Notes: a model not told the origin generated them from the letters alone. DNA of 64,000 nt from Gammaproteobacteria bacterium (GCA_030148865.1 JASBSR010000002.1:1-64000); one strand, 5' to 3'. Shown: positions 20,201 to 29,436, numbered from the stretch's first letter. Made by a program: numbers and translations.

Positions 20201-20720
20201 TAGCGAACCGGGTATCGGCAGTACGTTCTGGGTGGAACTGCCCTTGATTGACGGACTCACCGGGCAGGAGTCTGGTGAGCAGGCGAATCATGGAGCCACC
20301 AGACAACCTGAAGCCGGGCAGCTTGCACCTGCTACGCTATTGTACATTGAAGACAACATCGCCAATATGCGTTTAATAGAAGTTGCCTTGTCGCGCCGGC
20401 CACACATTGAACTGCTTGCAGCCATGGAGGGCGAGCTGGGGCTCGATCTTGCCCTGCAGCGCAGACCGGATATCATTCTGCTGGATTTGCACCTGCCGGA
20501 TCTGATGGGAGATGAAGTTCTGGCGCGGTTGAAATCTCGCCCCGAAACTCAGGAGATTCCGGTAGTGATTATTAGTGCTGATGCGACCAGGCGTCAAATT
20601 GAAAAGTTGCTGGCTGCGGGCGCGTATGCCTATTTAACCAAACCCTATAATATTAAAGAATTACTACGTACTATCGACACAGTGCTTGAATCGAGGATGA
20701 ATGAGCATGCCCACGACTAA
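17274..20720 (+). CDS. Hybrid histidine kinase (GAF-PAS-PAS-PAS-GAF-HisKA-HATPase-REC)
   Basis: A 1148-residue soluble sensor kinase. Order: GAF (about 30-170, with RQWFKSHHG and FYAGAPL), PAS1 (195-320), PAS2 (322-440), PAS3 (445-565), GAF2 (about 575-745, DAFLGVPVYYGGEMVGMYGI), HisKA with H777 in SHELRTP, HATPase (N box NLMSNAVKYN, G boxes SDTGPGI and GSGIGLAL), and a C-terminal receiver with phospho-Asp D1071. PAS1 and PAS3 are near duplicates (DNAVDGIITI, ITGLRKDGS). There are no membrane segments, so it senses a cytoplasmic cue. The next gene, an HD-GYP regulator, overlaps its end, which suggests it controls c-di-GMP breakdown. Confidence 0.93.
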   Translation: MPKNYTGNTRQYPVPENEADRIAALRRYQILDTSPEEAFDRITRMAATCLEVPVSLVSLVDESRQWFKSHHGIDAEEIPREIAFCAHTIMGDQPMVIEDATADPRFANNPLVTTDPNIRFYAGAPLITHDGFKLGSLCVFDQQPRTLSGEQHNVLKDLAALVVDAMELRLAGKRASDEIVNKEQEAQALYRSTIFIQSVLDNAVDGIITIDQHGMIESYNRAAEHLFGYTVAELAGKGLKLLMPEPYYSEYTGYMQNCACTDDTSVSGITREITGLRKDGSSFQMEVAISTLRMDNRIVFTGFVRDITQRHAVEAKLNEFKNTLDQTLDCVFMFDAESLRFFYFNQGAQQQVGYSDDELMQMTPVDIKPELDSAQFQALIAPLLDGTQSSLRFETTHRHKDGHDTPVDVFLQLITNENSSSHFISIVRDITDRKQNEQQLHDREAHISAIVDNAVDGIITINELGIVETCNHAAIKMFGYSASEVVGNNIKMLMPQPYAESHDGYLASYRNGGGARVIGIGREVTGQRKDGSVFPMELSVAEVKLADRRIFTGIVRDITERHTLQKSLADQRKLLDTLWQGMRQFMEDENLVAIAEHYLQKVLELTQSSYGFIGEILYDNEGAPYLKTRAITNIAWDDATRRFYDENAPQGMEFRNLRSLFGAAISSGKVVISNLPSDDPRRGGLPEGHPALDAFLGVPVYYGGEMVGMYGIANRPEGYDDELVEFLQPFTTSFGSIIYAKRSAEHGREMQAELFKAKEIAEKANRAKSDFLSRMSHELRTPLNAILGFGQILEMEECSSPDEQESVAHIIKKAGRHLTDLINEVLDIARIESGRQNLSPEPVQVRRVLEDAWGMIRPLANERNIQLNYAVPDEDGVHVLADLQRLKQVLLNLMSNAVKYNHDGGSITLFFAEKRAGIIRISISDTGPGITEEGCHRIFEPFERLGAEGSGVQGSGIGLALSKALVEAMGGMLGLDSEPGIGSTFWVELPLIDGLTGQESGEQANHGATRQPEAGQLAPATLLYIEDNIANMRLIEVALSRRPHIELLAAMEGELGLDLALQRRPDIILLDLHLPDLMGDEVLARLKSRPETQEIPVVIISADATRRQIEKLLAAGAYAYLTKPYNIKELLRTIDTVLESRMNEHAHD

Positions 20721-21804
20721 TATCAAAGCGGCCAGCATTTTAATTGTGGATGATGAGCCGGCCAACGCACTGCTTCTACAGCGCCTGCTGGAAAAGAGTG
20801 GTTATACTAATTTACACACCACAACTGATCCGGTGGCGGTGGAAGGATTATATCAACACCACCAGTTTGACATGATTTTGCTTGATATCAATATGCCGCA
20901 GCTGGATGGTTTTGAGGTGATGGCACAACTCAGGGATACTGAAGATGAGCAGGGACAGTATCCGGTGATACTGGTGCTGACCGCGCAGGCCGACCTCGAT
21001 ACCCGCTTGCGCGCACTCAATTCGGGCGCAAAAGACTTTCTCACCAAACCGTTTGAGCGAGTCGAGGTACTGAGTCGAATTCATAATCTGCTGGAAGTGC
21101 GCTGTCTGCACAATGAGGTTCGGCGACAAAACGAAGTGCTGGAACAAAAAGTGCTGGAACGTACTCAGCAACTGCAGGAAAAAGCCGATGAGCTCCAGGA
21201 AACACGTATGGAAATCATCCGGCGTCTGGGTCGCGCGGCTGAATACCGCGACAATGAAACCGGGCTGCATATTATTCGCATGAGTAAATATTCCCAGCTA
21301 CTGGGTAAGGCGGCGGGGATGAGTGCTGACGAGACAGAACTATTGCTCAATGCCAGTCCGATGCACGATATCGGCAAGATTGGTATTCCCGATAGTATTC
21401 TGCTGAAGCCCGGCAAACTTGATGCCGAGGAATGGGCGACCATGCAAACTCACGTGACTATAGGTGCCGAGATACTGTCGGGCCATCATTCTGAGCTTAT
21501 GGAAATGTCGCGGCTGGTTGCACTGACGCATCACGAAAAATGGGATGGCAGTGGTTATCCGAACGGGCTCAAAGGTGAGGCTATTCCGCTGGTAGGGCGA
21601 ATTGTTGCACTCGCCGATGTATTCGATGCCCTGACTTCAGAGCGACCTTACAAATCAGCATGGAGCGTAGAAGATGCGCTGACGGAAATATCCGGGCTGA
21701 GTGGTAAACATTTTGATCCACAACTTGTCCAGCTGTTTAAAGAAATTTTGCCTGATCTTTTAATTATTAAAGAGCAGCACGCGGAGCCCGTCACTACAGC
21801 CTGA
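20701..21804 (+). CDS. Response regulator with HD-GYP phosphodiesterase domain
   Basis: A 367-residue REC-(coiled linker)-HD-GYP protein. The receiver has the acidic pair VDDEP near 16-20, phospho-Asp in MILLDINMP near 61, and TKPF lysine near 115. After a helical linker (about 145-175) the HD-GYP domain shows HDIGKIGIPD and HHEKWDGSGYP, the full metal-binding and GYP signature, so it should degrade c-di-GMP. It overlaps the kinase gene by 20 bases; GAGG sits four bases before the ATG at 20701 (a second in-frame ATG is at 20707). It is probably the cognate output of that kinase. Confidence 0.92.
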   Translation: MSMPTTNIKAASILIVDDEPANALLLQRLLEKSGYTNLHTTTDPVAVEGLYQHHQFDMILLDINMPQLDGFEVMAQLRDTEDEQGQYPVILVLTAQADLDTRLRALNSGAKDFLTKPFERVEVLSRIHNLLEVRCLHNEVRRQNEVLEQKVLERTQQLQEKADELQETRMEIIRRLGRAAEYRDNETGLHIIRMSKYSQLLGKAAGMSADETELLLNASPMHDIGKIGIPDSILLKPGKLDAEEWATMQTHVTIGAEILSGHHSELMEMSRLVALTHHEKWDGSGYPNGLKGEAIPLVGRIVALADVFDALTSERPYKSAWSVEDALTEISGLSGKHFDPQLVQLFKEILPDLLIIKEQHAEPVTTA

Positions 21805-21828
21805 TAGTTGGTATCTGGAGTCAGAGTA

Positions 21829-22010
21829 GAGTGGCACTGACTTAAAAAGATTTCTTGTGTTTTCCGTTATTCCCGTATGCTTCTGGCGGGAATCCAGTTT
21901 TATATTCGCGTGATTCCCGCCAAGAATGCGCGGGAACGACAAGAAGACAGCCGTATTAAAAATACTGAGTCTGGATTCAGACTCAGATGTCCAGCTGTCA
22001 CTTAATGGCC
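21829..22010. repeat. Diverged copy of the MITE-like repeat
   Basis: It begins GTGGCACTGACTTAA, matching the terminus of the 10.5-kb element, then CGTTATTCCCGTATGCTTCT with GGCGGGAATCC, the same internal hairpin. A second hairpin GATTCCCGCC...GCGGGAACGAC and a third, TGAGTCTG-GATT-CAGACTCA, follow. The right terminus is less clear (CACTTAATGGCC near 22,001). Non-coding, directly downstream of the HD-GYP gene. Confidence 0.65.
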
Positions 22011-22304
22011 GTGGGTAAATATTAAGGAAACTCTGATTAATTCATGGTTTTTGCGGCGCATTCATGTGCTGCCATCATGGTTGGTTGATAAGTTATTGTA
22101 AATTAAGAAAAATACAAATCGAATTTGATCTTTGTTGTGCTCTGGTAATTCATGGAAGAATTCATCATAGCTTCCTTAACTGAACAATCAGGCAGGCATG
22201 TGGACTAAGTTCTGCCATCTGAGAGCGGGTGTGCCGCAGGCCAGGCTGCGTTTGAAGTTCTGGTTATACATTTCTGATTATAAATTATTGATAGAAGGTC
22301 TGGT
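22011..22304. other. AT-rich non-coding interval
   Basis: No credible gene, hairpin or known site between the repeat and the following membrane protein gene. Confidence 0.4.
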
Positions 22305-22772
22305 ATGTCTCGATTATTCTGTAATGACTCTGTGCGTTCAATATTCGCCAGAATATTTTCGATTATGTTTTTTGGTCTGTCTGGTGCAATTCTTGTATCC
22401 ATGTTTGTGATGGTGGCCGGAGATATTGTTAAGGGCGCAGATGTTATGCAGATATTTTTAAAGAGCATTAACACGGGTGTGATTGCATTAGCCGTGTTCG
22501 AGCTGGCGATGGTAGTGCATATGGAATACGGAAAAAATAAGGCGGAACATGATGTCATAGTGAGCCTGCGCCGCACACTGCCAAGATTTATCGGCACGGT
22601 TTGTGTCGCGCTGTCACTGGAAGGTCTGATTATGGTGATCAAGTATGGCCAGCTGGAGTTGGCGGGTAACCTGTATTATCCGGTTGCGATTATTACCAGT
22701 GCCGCCTTGTTGCTCGCAGCACTGGGATTATTTTTAAAATTAACACCGAATGATGCGACGTATGTCTCGTAG
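22305..22772 (+). CDS. Uncharacterised 4-TM inner membrane protein
   Basis: A 155-residue protein with four hydrophobic segments: about 16-38 (FSIMFFGLSGAILVSMFVMVA), 52-70 (NTGVIALAVFELAMVVHME), 92-110 (IGTVCVALSLEGLIMVIKYG) and 120-143 (LYYPVAIITSAALLLAALGLFL). A short charged cytoplasmic loop has YGKNKAEHD. It resembles small conserved membrane proteins of unknown role and is loosely PsiE-like in layout. It stands alone and converges on the deacetylase gene 18 bases away. Confidence 0.75.
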   Translation: MSRLFCNDSVRSIFARIFSIMFFGLSGAILVSMFVMVAGDIVKGADVMQIFLKSINTGVIALAVFELAMVVHMEYGKNKAEHDVIVSLRRTLPRFIGTVCVALSLEGLIMVIKYGQLELAGNLYYPVAIITSAALLLAALGLFLKLTPNDATYVS

Positions 22773-22790
22773 CTGAGTTCGTACCAGTGG

Positions 22791-23744
22791 CTATGTAGTG
22801 CTCAGCGCAGTCACAACTGCTGTCCAGGCGGCTGCAATATTATCAGGATTGTAGCCACCACCACCCATTACCAGTAATCTTCCCTCACATATTTCATCGG
22901 CGAGCGCGGATAAACGCTTTGTGACGTATTGATGAGACTGCTCACTTAGCGCCAGCTGGGTGATGGGATCACCGGCGAGGCTATCAGCACCGGCCTGCAG
23001 CATAATAAACTCTGGTTTACGCTTGCGGATAAAGTCTTCCAGTCCGGGCCATAGCGACATGAATTGTCGATCATCTGTGCCAGGCGCGAGTGGAATATTG
23101 AGTTTACTACCGACCGCTTTGCCGCTACCGGTTTCGTCGATGCGGCCGGTGCCAGGATAAAGCGTACGCCCGTCCTGATGGCTATCGACAATAATGATAT
23201 CCGCGTCGTCTTCAAAACTGTAGAACAAACCGTCGCCATGGTGCGCATCGATGTCAACATAAGCGATGCGTTTGAGCCGGTGCTGTTTGCGCAAATGTTC
23301 AATCACCACGCCACAGTCGTTAAATACGCAGAAACCGGCAGCAGCATCGCGTCGCGCGTGGTGTAGGCCGGCGATGGGAACGAAGGCGTGGCGATAATGT
23401 CCCCGCATGATCTGTTCACTGGCGGCAACACTGGTACCGACCACGGCCAATGCTGCTTCATAAACCCCGATGAATGCCGGAGTGTCACCCTGATCCAGAT
23501 AACCAACACCAAGTCTGGACTGCTGGTGTATACGTTTGATGTATTCGGCGGTATGAAACAGCAATAGCAGCTCGGCGCTGCCCACTACTGGCGCGAGTAC
23601 CGCAACGCGCTGATCGAGTCGCTGCTGGTAAAAAGCATTGCTAAAGACCCGCTGGCGCAAGGGCCCAAAAGGATGACGGGTGCCGAAATTATACCTCACC
23701 AGTGCCTCGCCGAGATAAACGCAGGTGGTGTGCTGGTTCGCCAT
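22791..23744 (-). CDS. Histone-deacetylase / acetoin-utilisation (AcuC) family hydrolase
   Basis: A 317-residue zinc hydrolase of the arginase-deacetylase fold. Hallmarks: GLHHARRDAAAGFCVFND with the catalytic His pair (about 128-145), VDIDAHHGDG with zinc ligands (about 163-172), the second zinc-ligand region QAGADSLAGDP and the C-terminal GGGGYN. It could remove acetyl groups from proteins or small amides; AcuC-like deacetylation of acetyl-CoA synthetase is one known role. Substrate not predictable. Divergent from the response-regulator stub and the pst operon. Confidence 0.9.
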   Translation of the reverse strand: MANQHTTCVYLGEALVRYNFGTRHPFGPLRQRVFSNAFYQQRLDQRVAVLAPVVGSAELLLLFHTAEYIKRIHQQSRLGVGYLDQGDTPAFIGVYEAALAVVGTSVAASEQIMRGHYRHAFVPIAGLHHARRDAAAGFCVFNDCGVVIEHLRKQHRLKRIAYVDIDAHHGDGLFYSFEDDADIIIVDSHQDGRTLYPGTGRIDETGSGKAVGSKLNIPLAPGTDDRQFMSLWPGLEDFIRKRKPEFIMLQAGADSLAGDPITQLALSEQSHQYVTKRLSALADEICEGRLLVMGGGGYNPDNIAAAWTAVVTALSTT

Positions 23745-23881
23745 AGTCAGGATATTCTCGCACAGTCGTCCGCAGCGCGCGTTGTTGATATTGCCGGCTG
23801 TGATGGTTTCGTGGTTTATATTAACCAGACTAGACGGAGCGTTAGAATTGATACATATGTGGCTGGTTAAAGAGGTAAATC

Positions 23882-23983
23882 ATGTCCGGTAGAGTACTGG
23901 TAATCGAAGATGATCTGGACATCGCGCATTTGCTTGAGCTGCATTCTGGCTGCGTCGGCGGCTATTTTGGGCCACAGCAATAA
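23882..23983 (+). pseudogene. Truncated response-regulator remnant
   Basis: A 33-codon frame starting MSGRVLVIEDDLDIAHLLEL. This is the start of an OmpR-type receiver domain with its acidic pair, preceded by an AGAGG ribosome-binding site. After residue 21 the sequence departs from any receiver (SGCVGGYFGPQQ, stop). The rest of the gene is gone. Three bases after the stop the Pho-box-like repeats of pstC begin. It is not a fragment of the nearby phoB, whose start differs. I infer a deletion removed a regulator, and perhaps its kinase, next to the pst operon. Confidence 0.75.
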
Positions 23984-23985
23984 AA

Positions 23986-24015
23986 TTGTCATATTTCGTA
24001 ACATCAGCGTAATAT
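23986..24015 (+). promoter_or_regulatory. Pho-box-like direct repeats before pstC
   Basis: Three 7-base repeats at an 11-base period: TGTCATA (23987-23993), GTAACAT (23998-24004) and GTAATAT (24009-24015). PhoB boxes are 7-base direct repeats with 4-base spacers, and this matches. The ATG of pstC follows at 24037. The third repeat may double as the -10. Confidence 0.6.
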
Positions 24016-24036
24016 TTCGCCAGTAGACTCGCGCCC

Positions 24037-26262
24037 ATGCCACAACCGACCCTGCAAACACGTCACAACCCCCGCTACCGCCGCCGTGCGTTTAAAGATC
24101 AGCTCGCCCGTTATTTTGTCGGTGTTGGCGGCATAAGCGTGATTGCTGCGATTTTGCTGATTTTCTTTTATCTGCTCTATGTTGTCATTCCGATGTTTGA
24201 GTCCGCGCAGATTCATCAGGTCAGTGAATATACCGTGCCTGGTAGTGGCAAGACACTCTACATAGGTGTAGAAGAGCTTGGCGAAGTTGCGCTGCGCATC
24301 AGCGACCAGGGTGAGGTGGTATTTTTCAAAAGTGCAGACGGCACGGTGATGAAGCGCGTGCAACTAAAGCTGCCGGCCAGAGTGACGTCGATTGCAGATA
24401 ATTTTGACAATGTCATGCTGGGTCTGGAAAACGGAGAAGCGATCGCCCTGAAATATGTGTTCACCGCAAGTTACCACAATGATGTGCGCGAGCTCACGCC
24501 AGGCATCGAATATCCATTAGGCGAAAAGCTGCTGGTGATTGATCAAGCCGGTGAGCCGTTGCGGCGTATTTCTTTTCATATCAATGATGATTCTGCCGGG
24601 GTTGCTGCACTGACTAATGACAATCGTATGCGGTATGTGCGTTACGCGCGAACCCAGGATTTTCTAACGCAAAGCATGACCACCGAGCTGGAGTCGAATT
24701 CTGAATACGTGATGAAAAAACCAGCGCGTGATCTGGTACTGACGCCCAATTTGCAATATATCTATACGGCCACCGAAACCGCTGGTTTGTTGCAATTCAC
24801 GTTGACTGATGAGGGGCTGGACGAAGCTCCGGTGAGTCAGGCTTTCAAACAGAACATCAGCAGTGTCGGTTTGTTACTCGGCGGGGCTTCATTGATGGTG
24901 GGTCTGGAAAATGGCGAAATCCAGCAGTGGATGCAGGTACGTGATAAAAATGCTGCAGGTGAAGATACGCGCAAACTCACTTTTATTCGCAAGTTTAATA
25001 GTAATACGCATACGATACAGACCATCGCTGCCGAGCATCGCCGTAAGGGTTTTGCGGTCGGTGATAGCAGTGGGGAAATAACAGTTTATTACGCGACATC
25101 AAATCGCACTCTCGCGACGATTAATACGGGTGCTGGTAGTGTTAAAGAACTTGCCTGGTCAGCGCGTGGCGAACACTTGCTGGCGCTAGATGATAATGAA
25201 CATATGCACGTGTACGATGTGCACAATGAATACCCGGAGGTTTCCTGGGACGTACTCTGGGGTAAAGTCTGGTACGAAGGCTATGATCAGCCGGATTATA
25301 TATGGCAGTCGTCGGCATCGACCAATGACTTTGAGCCCAAGTTAAGTCTGGTACCATTGTCATTCGGTACCATCAAGGCGGCGATCTACGCGATGTTATT
25401 CGCAGTGCCAATTGCAATATTGGGTGCCATCTTTACTGCACAATTTATGGCACCGAGAATGCGACAGACGGTGAAGCCTGCGATTGAAATCATGGAAGCG
25501 CTGCCAACTGTGATCCTCGGTTTTCTCGCCGGTCTCTGGCTGGCACCGCTAGTCGAAGCACAGCTGGCAGGCATTTTTGCCCTGCTAATAATTTTACCAC
25601 CGGGATTTTTATTATTCGCGTGGCTGTGGCGATATGTGCCTGGGCGATCCGTGTTTGATGGCTGGGAAGCTGCATTGCTGATCCCGGTGGTATTGCTGCT
25701 GATCTGGTTCGCCATGGCAATCAGCCACCCGATTGAAAATGTATTTTTTGACGGTAATTTGCGTCTCTACATGAGTCAGCACTGGGGGATTGGATTTGAC
25801 CAGCGCAACTCATTAGTCGTCGGCCTGATCATGGGTTTTGCGGTGATCCCGACGATTTTCTCGATTGCCGAAGATGCACTATTTAGTGTGCCGCAGCATT
25901 TAATACGTGGTTCGCTTGCGCTTGGTGCAACTCGCTGGCAAACCCTGATGCGGGTCGTGTTACCAGCAGCCAGTCCGGGCATATTCTCCGGTTTAATGAT
26001 GGGCTTTGGTCGTGCTGTGGGTGAAACCATGATCGTGCTGATGGCAACGGGCAATACGCCAGTCATGGATATGAGCATTTTTGAAGGTATGCGCACGCTG
26101 TCTGCAAATATTGCCGTGGAGGTCCCGGAGGCCGAAGTCGCGAGCACGCACTACCGCGTGCTGTTCCTCGCCGCCCTGGTGCTGTTCCTGTTCACTTTCA
26201 TATTTAACACTGCCGCTGAAATAATACGACAACGGCTTCGTAAGAGATACAGTGCATTATGA
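24037..26262 (+). CDS. pstC: Phosphate ABC transporter permease PstC, enlarged form
   Basis: A 741-residue inner membrane permease. A basic N-terminus and one TM (about 28-52) lead into a roughly 380-residue insertion of short beta repeats (such as LYIGVEELGEVALRISDQGE and the SGEITVYYAT type), probably a periplasmic beta-propeller-like domain. The usual permease core follows, beginning FGTIKAAIYAMLFAVPIAIL near 446, with the EAA-type loop ALGATRWQTLMRVVLPAASPGI near 628-650. This large type is known from Pseudomonas and relatives; E. coli PstC has about 319 residues. Its stop overlaps the pstA start (ATGA). Confidence 0.93.
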   Translation: MPQPTLQTRHNPRYRRRAFKDQLARYFVGVGGISVIAAILLIFFYLLYVVIPMFESAQIHQVSEYTVPGSGKTLYIGVEELGEVALRISDQGEVVFFKSADGTVMKRVQLKLPARVTSIADNFDNVMLGLENGEAIALKYVFTASYHNDVRELTPGIEYPLGEKLLVIDQAGEPLRRISFHINDDSAGVAALTNDNRMRYVRYARTQDFLTQSMTTELESNSEYVMKKPARDLVLTPNLQYIYTATETAGLLQFTLTDEGLDEAPVSQAFKQNISSVGLLLGGASLMVGLENGEIQQWMQVRDKNAAGEDTRKLTFIRKFNSNTHTIQTIAAEHRRKGFAVGDSSGEITVYYATSNRTLATINTGAGSVKELAWSARGEHLLALDDNEHMHVYDVHNEYPEVSWDVLWGKVWYEGYDQPDYIWQSSASTNDFEPKLSLVPLSFGTIKAAIYAMLFAVPIAILGAIFTAQFMAPRMRQTVKPAIEIMEALPTVILGFLAGLWLAPLVEAQLAGIFALLIILPPGFLLFAWLWRYVPGRSVFDGWEAALLIPVVLLLIWFAMAISHPIENVFFDGNLRLYMSQHWGIGFDQRNSLVVGLIMGFAVIPTIFSIAEDALFSVPQHLIRGSLALGATRWQTLMRVVLPAASPGIFSGLMMGFGRAVGETMIVLMATGNTPVMDMSIFEGMRTLSANIAVEVPEAEVASTHYRVLFLAALVLFLFTFIFNTAAEIIRQRLRKRYSAL

Positions 26263-27887
26263 TGCGTAGCTGGTTTAAATCTGGAGATCCCTGGGTCTGG
26301 CTGAATGCCGGCGCCATAAGTATCGCCCTGGTCGCGGTATTCGGTCTGCTGGGTCTGATTATGGTGCGTGGTATGAGCCACTTCTGGCCGGCTGAGGTGT
26401 ATCAGTTTGCAACCAGTAACGGTACTCTGATTGCCGAAATGGTCGAAACTGAAACTGTTGCGGCAGGTAGTGTGCCGGGTATAGATATATCCGCAGGAGA
26501 GATAGAACGCCATTTGGTGAAAACAGGCAATCGTGATCTGTTGGGCAGTGATTTCCGCTGGATACTGGAAAAAGATATCACCAGGCGTGAACAGCCCCAG
26601 AATCTTGCGGTGCTGGAGCGCGTCGAATGGGGGAACTTCTACGGATATCTGACTGCGGTATATCAGGGCGATGAAAAAGTTGCAGAAGGTGATGCTGCCT
26701 GGCCAGGGTTTTTGCAAAGACTTGATCGGGTGCAAGAAATACGCGCACAGATCAACTCTCTGGAACGCGACGATATTGGTGCGGTGAATTACAAAATCGA
26801 GCGTTTGCGTCTGCACCAGAGAAGCCTGGAGTTAAAAGGTAAGACATCACCGGAGACGGCGGCAGAAGCTGAGGCAGAGCGTGCTGAACTGGATCGCGAA
26901 TACAAAGATTTACAAACTAAATTAAAAGGTTTGTATGCCGAGATAAATCGTGATGCAATTACTGCGCGGGTGATGGATGGTAGTGAAGTTAAAATACCCA
27001 TGCAAAAAATCGTAAGAGCCTGGCAGCCGAATAATATGTCCCTGCTGGACAAGGTGGGTTTTTATTTCCAGAGCCTGTGGAATTTTGTTAGTGAAGATCC
27101 GCGTGAAGCGAACACCGAAGGTGGTGTGTTTCCCGCGATTTTTGGCACGGTCATGATGGTATTGCTAATGTCGGTGATCGTGACCCCGTTTGGTGTTATC
27201 GCAGCGGTATATCTGCGTGAGTACGCGCGCCAGGGGCTGGTGATTCGTATTATTCGCATCGCTGTGAATAACCTCGCGGGCGTACCGTCGATTGTCTATG
27301 GCGTGTTTGGTCTGGGGTTCTTTGTCTATTTTCTTGGTGGTAATATCGATTCGTTATTTTTTCCTGAAGCTGCGCCAGCGCCCGTATTCGGAACGCCCGG
27401 TCTGCTCTGGTCATCGTTGACTCTGGCGATTCTGACCTTGCCGGTTGTGATCGTTGCGACTGAAGAGGGTCTGGCACGAATTCCACGAAGTTTGCGTGAA
27501 GGCAGTCTGGCACTGGGGGCAACACGTGCCGAGACTTTGTGGCGAGTGGTATTACCGATGTCGAGCCCGGCCATTATGACCGGGCTGATTCTTGCGGTGG
27601 CGCGTGCAGCGGGCGAAGTTGCACCGTTAATGCTGGTTGGTGTGGTCAAGCTGGCGCCGAGCTTGCCTCTGGATGGAAATTTCCCGTATCTGCACCTTGA
27701 TCGCAAGTTCATGCATCTCGGCTTTCATATTTACGATGTAGGTTTCCAGAGCCCGAATGTGGAAGCTGCCAGACCACTGGTTTATGCCACTGCGTTTTTA
27801 TTAGTAGTAGTAATTATTGCGCTGAACCTTAGTGCGATTGGTTTACGAAACCGCCTGCGCGAAAAATATCGCGCCCTTGACAATTAA
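26259..27887 (+). CDS. pstA: Phosphate ABC transporter permease PstA, enlarged form
   Basis: A 542-residue partner of PstC. After the first TM (about 14-38) comes an extra domain of about 220 residues with a coiled-coil stretch near 160-230 ([20 protein letters not shown] and [12 protein letters not shown]). The permease core starts near residue 285 ([20 protein letters not shown]), with the EAA loop [19 protein letters not shown] near 413. E. coli PstA has 296 residues, so this is the extended gammaproteobacterial type. Four-base overlap with pstC; pstB follows after 5 bases. Confidence 0.93.
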   Translation: MMRSWFKSGDPWVWLNAGAISIALVAVFGLLGLIMVRGMSHFWPAEVYQFATSNGTLIAEMVETETVAAGSVPGIDISAGEIERHLVKTGNRDLLGSDFRWILEKDITRREQPQNLAVLERVEWGNFYGYLTAVYQGDEKVAEGDAAWPGFLQRLDRVQEIRAQINSLERDDIGAVNYKIERLRLHQRSLELKGKTSPETAAEAEAERAELDREYKDLQTKLKGLYAEINRDAITARVMDGSEVKIPMQKIVRAWQPNNMSLLDKVGFYFQSLWNFVSEDPREANTEGGVFPAIFGTVMMVLLMSVIVTPFGVIAAVYLREYARQGLVIRIIRIAVNNLAGVPSIVYGVFGLGFFVYFLGGNIDSLFFPEAAPAPVFGTPGLLWSSLTLAILTLPVVIVATEEGLARIPRSLREGSLALGATRAETLWRVVLPMSSPAIMTGLILAVARAAGEVAPLMLVGVVKLAPSLPLDGNFPYLHLDRKFMHLGFHIYDVGFQSPNVEAARPLVYATAFLLVVVIIALNLSAIGLRNRLREKYRALDN

Positions 27888-27892
27888 AGATA

Positions 27893-28714
27893 ATGCTTAT
27901 GAGTGAAGTAAACACGAGTATCGACCCATCTATCATTCATGCAACAGACAACAGTGCGGCTGAAGTCTGCATGAATGTAAATAATCTGAGTCTTTACTAC
28001 GGCGACTCACAGGCGCTGAAGAATATCAGTTTTCAGATGAAGCGTAATCGTGTGACAGCGTTTATTGGTCCCAGTGGCTGTGGCAAGTCTACTCTGTTGC
28101 GTTGTTTCAATCGTATGAATGACCTTGTCGAAAGTGTGCGAACGGAAGGCGAGATCATACTGGACGGAAAAAATATTTACGATCGTGATATTGATATCAC
28201 CGCATTGCGGCAACGTATTGGTATGGTATTTCAGAAGCCTAATCCATTTCCCATGTCGATTTTTGAAAATGTTGCCTATGGCCTGCGTTTGCAGGGAGTT
28301 AGCCGACGTCGCGTTCTTGAAGAAAAAGTTCAATGGGCGCTGAAAGGGGCGGCGCTTTGGGATGAGGTCAAATCCCGCCTTGACGATAATGCGCTTGGAC
28401 TCTCCGGTGGTCAGCAGCAACGTCTGGTGATTGCGCGAGCTATTGCTATTGAGCCAGAAATTCTGTTGCTCGATGAACCTGCATCAGCGCTCGATCCAAT
28501 ATCGACACTCAAGATCGAAGAATTGATTTATGAGTTAAAATCGCAGTACACCATTCTGATTGTTACGCACAATATGCAACAGGCTGCACGTGTATCAGAC
28601 GAAACTGCATTTATGTATCTGGGAGAAATGGTCGAATTTGGCGATACCAACAAAATATTCACCAACCCCGGGAAAAAACAAACTGAAGATTATATTACCG
28701 GCCGATATGGGTAA
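27893..28714 (+). CDS. pstB: Phosphate ABC transporter ATPase
   Basis: A 273-residue ATPase driving PstCA. Walker [10 protein letters not shown] near residues 59-67, Q-loop [11 protein letters not shown], signature LSGGQQQR, Walker [14 protein letters not shown] and the switch histidine in [13 protein letters not shown]. An extended N-terminus of about 30 residues precedes the ABC domain. ATG at 27893 or at 27899 (two codons later). phoU follows after 5 bases. Confidence 0.97.
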   Translation: MLMSEVNTSIDPSIIHATDNSAAEVCMNVNNLSLYYGDSQALKNISFQMKRNRVTAFIGPSGCGKSTLLRCFNRMNDLVESVRTEGEIILDGKNIYDRDIDITALRQRIGMVFQKPNPFPMSIFENVAYGLRLQGVSRRRVLEEKVQWALKGAALWDEVKSRLDDNALGLSGGQQQRLVIARAIAIEPEILLLDEPASALDPISTLKIEELIYELKSQYTILIVTHNMQQAARVSDETAFMYLGEMVEFGDTNKIFTNPGKKQTEDYITGRYG

Positions 28715-28719
28715 ACGAT

Positions 28720-29436
28720 ATGGACAATATGAATACAACGCAGCATATATCACATCAGTTTAACGCTGAGATGCAGGGGCTGCGCAACCATGTGATGAGT
28801 ATGGGTGGCCTGGTTGAGCAGCAAATTATCAGCGCGGTTGAAGCGCTGCAATCTCTTGATGCCGCAAAAGCTGAAAAAGTAGTACGCAAAGATCACAAAG
28901 TGAATGCTATGGAAGTTAGCATTGACGAGGAATGTGCACGAATTCTCGCGCGTAGACAACCGGCAGCATCTGACCTGCGTATGGTTGTCGCAGTGATTAA
29001 AACCATCACCGATCTTGAGCGTATCGGCGACGAAGCAGAAAAAATAGCGCGTATGGCAGTGCATATGTCAGAGCAGGATAGCCATTATCATCCACGTTAT
29101 GCCGGTGTTCAGCATCTTACCAGTCATGTGAGCAGCATGGTGCACGAAACGCTCGACGCATTCGCGCGACTGGATGTTGATGCGGCGCTACAGGTACTAA
29201 AAACTGACGAAGTTGTCGATGCTGAGTACCAGGCATTTATGCGGCAAATGATTACCTATATGATGGAGGATCCTCGTACTATTTCAGAGGTTCTCGATAT
29301 TGTCTGGGCTGCACGAGCATTAGAAAGAATCGGTGATCATGCTAAAAATATTTGTGAATACGTCATTTACCTGGTCAAGGGTAAAGACATCCGCCATATT
29401 GATATCCAGGAAGTCGAGAAAGACATACGATCATGA
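28720..29436 (+). CDS. phoU: Phosphate transport/signalling regulator PhoU
   Basis: A 238-residue protein of two PhoU helical bundles with the metal-contact E/D-rich repeats (DLERIGDEAEKIARM near 101-115 and the matching ALERIGDHAKNICEYV near 203-218). It couples PstSCAB to PhoR so that the regulon is off when phosphate is plentiful. Cytoplasmic. The phoB start overlaps its stop (ATGA). Confidence 0.97.
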   Translation: MDNMNTTQHISHQFNAEMQGLRNHVMSMGGLVEQQIISAVEALQSLDAAKAEKVVRKDHKVNAMEVSIDEECARILARRQPAASDLRMVVAVIKTITDLERIGDEAEKIARMAVHMSEQDSHYHPRYAGVQHLTSHVSSMVHETLDAFARLDVDAALQVLKTDEVVDAEYQAFMRQMITYMMEDPRTISEVLDIVWAARALERIGDHAKNICEYVIYLVKGKDIRHIDIQEVEKDIRS

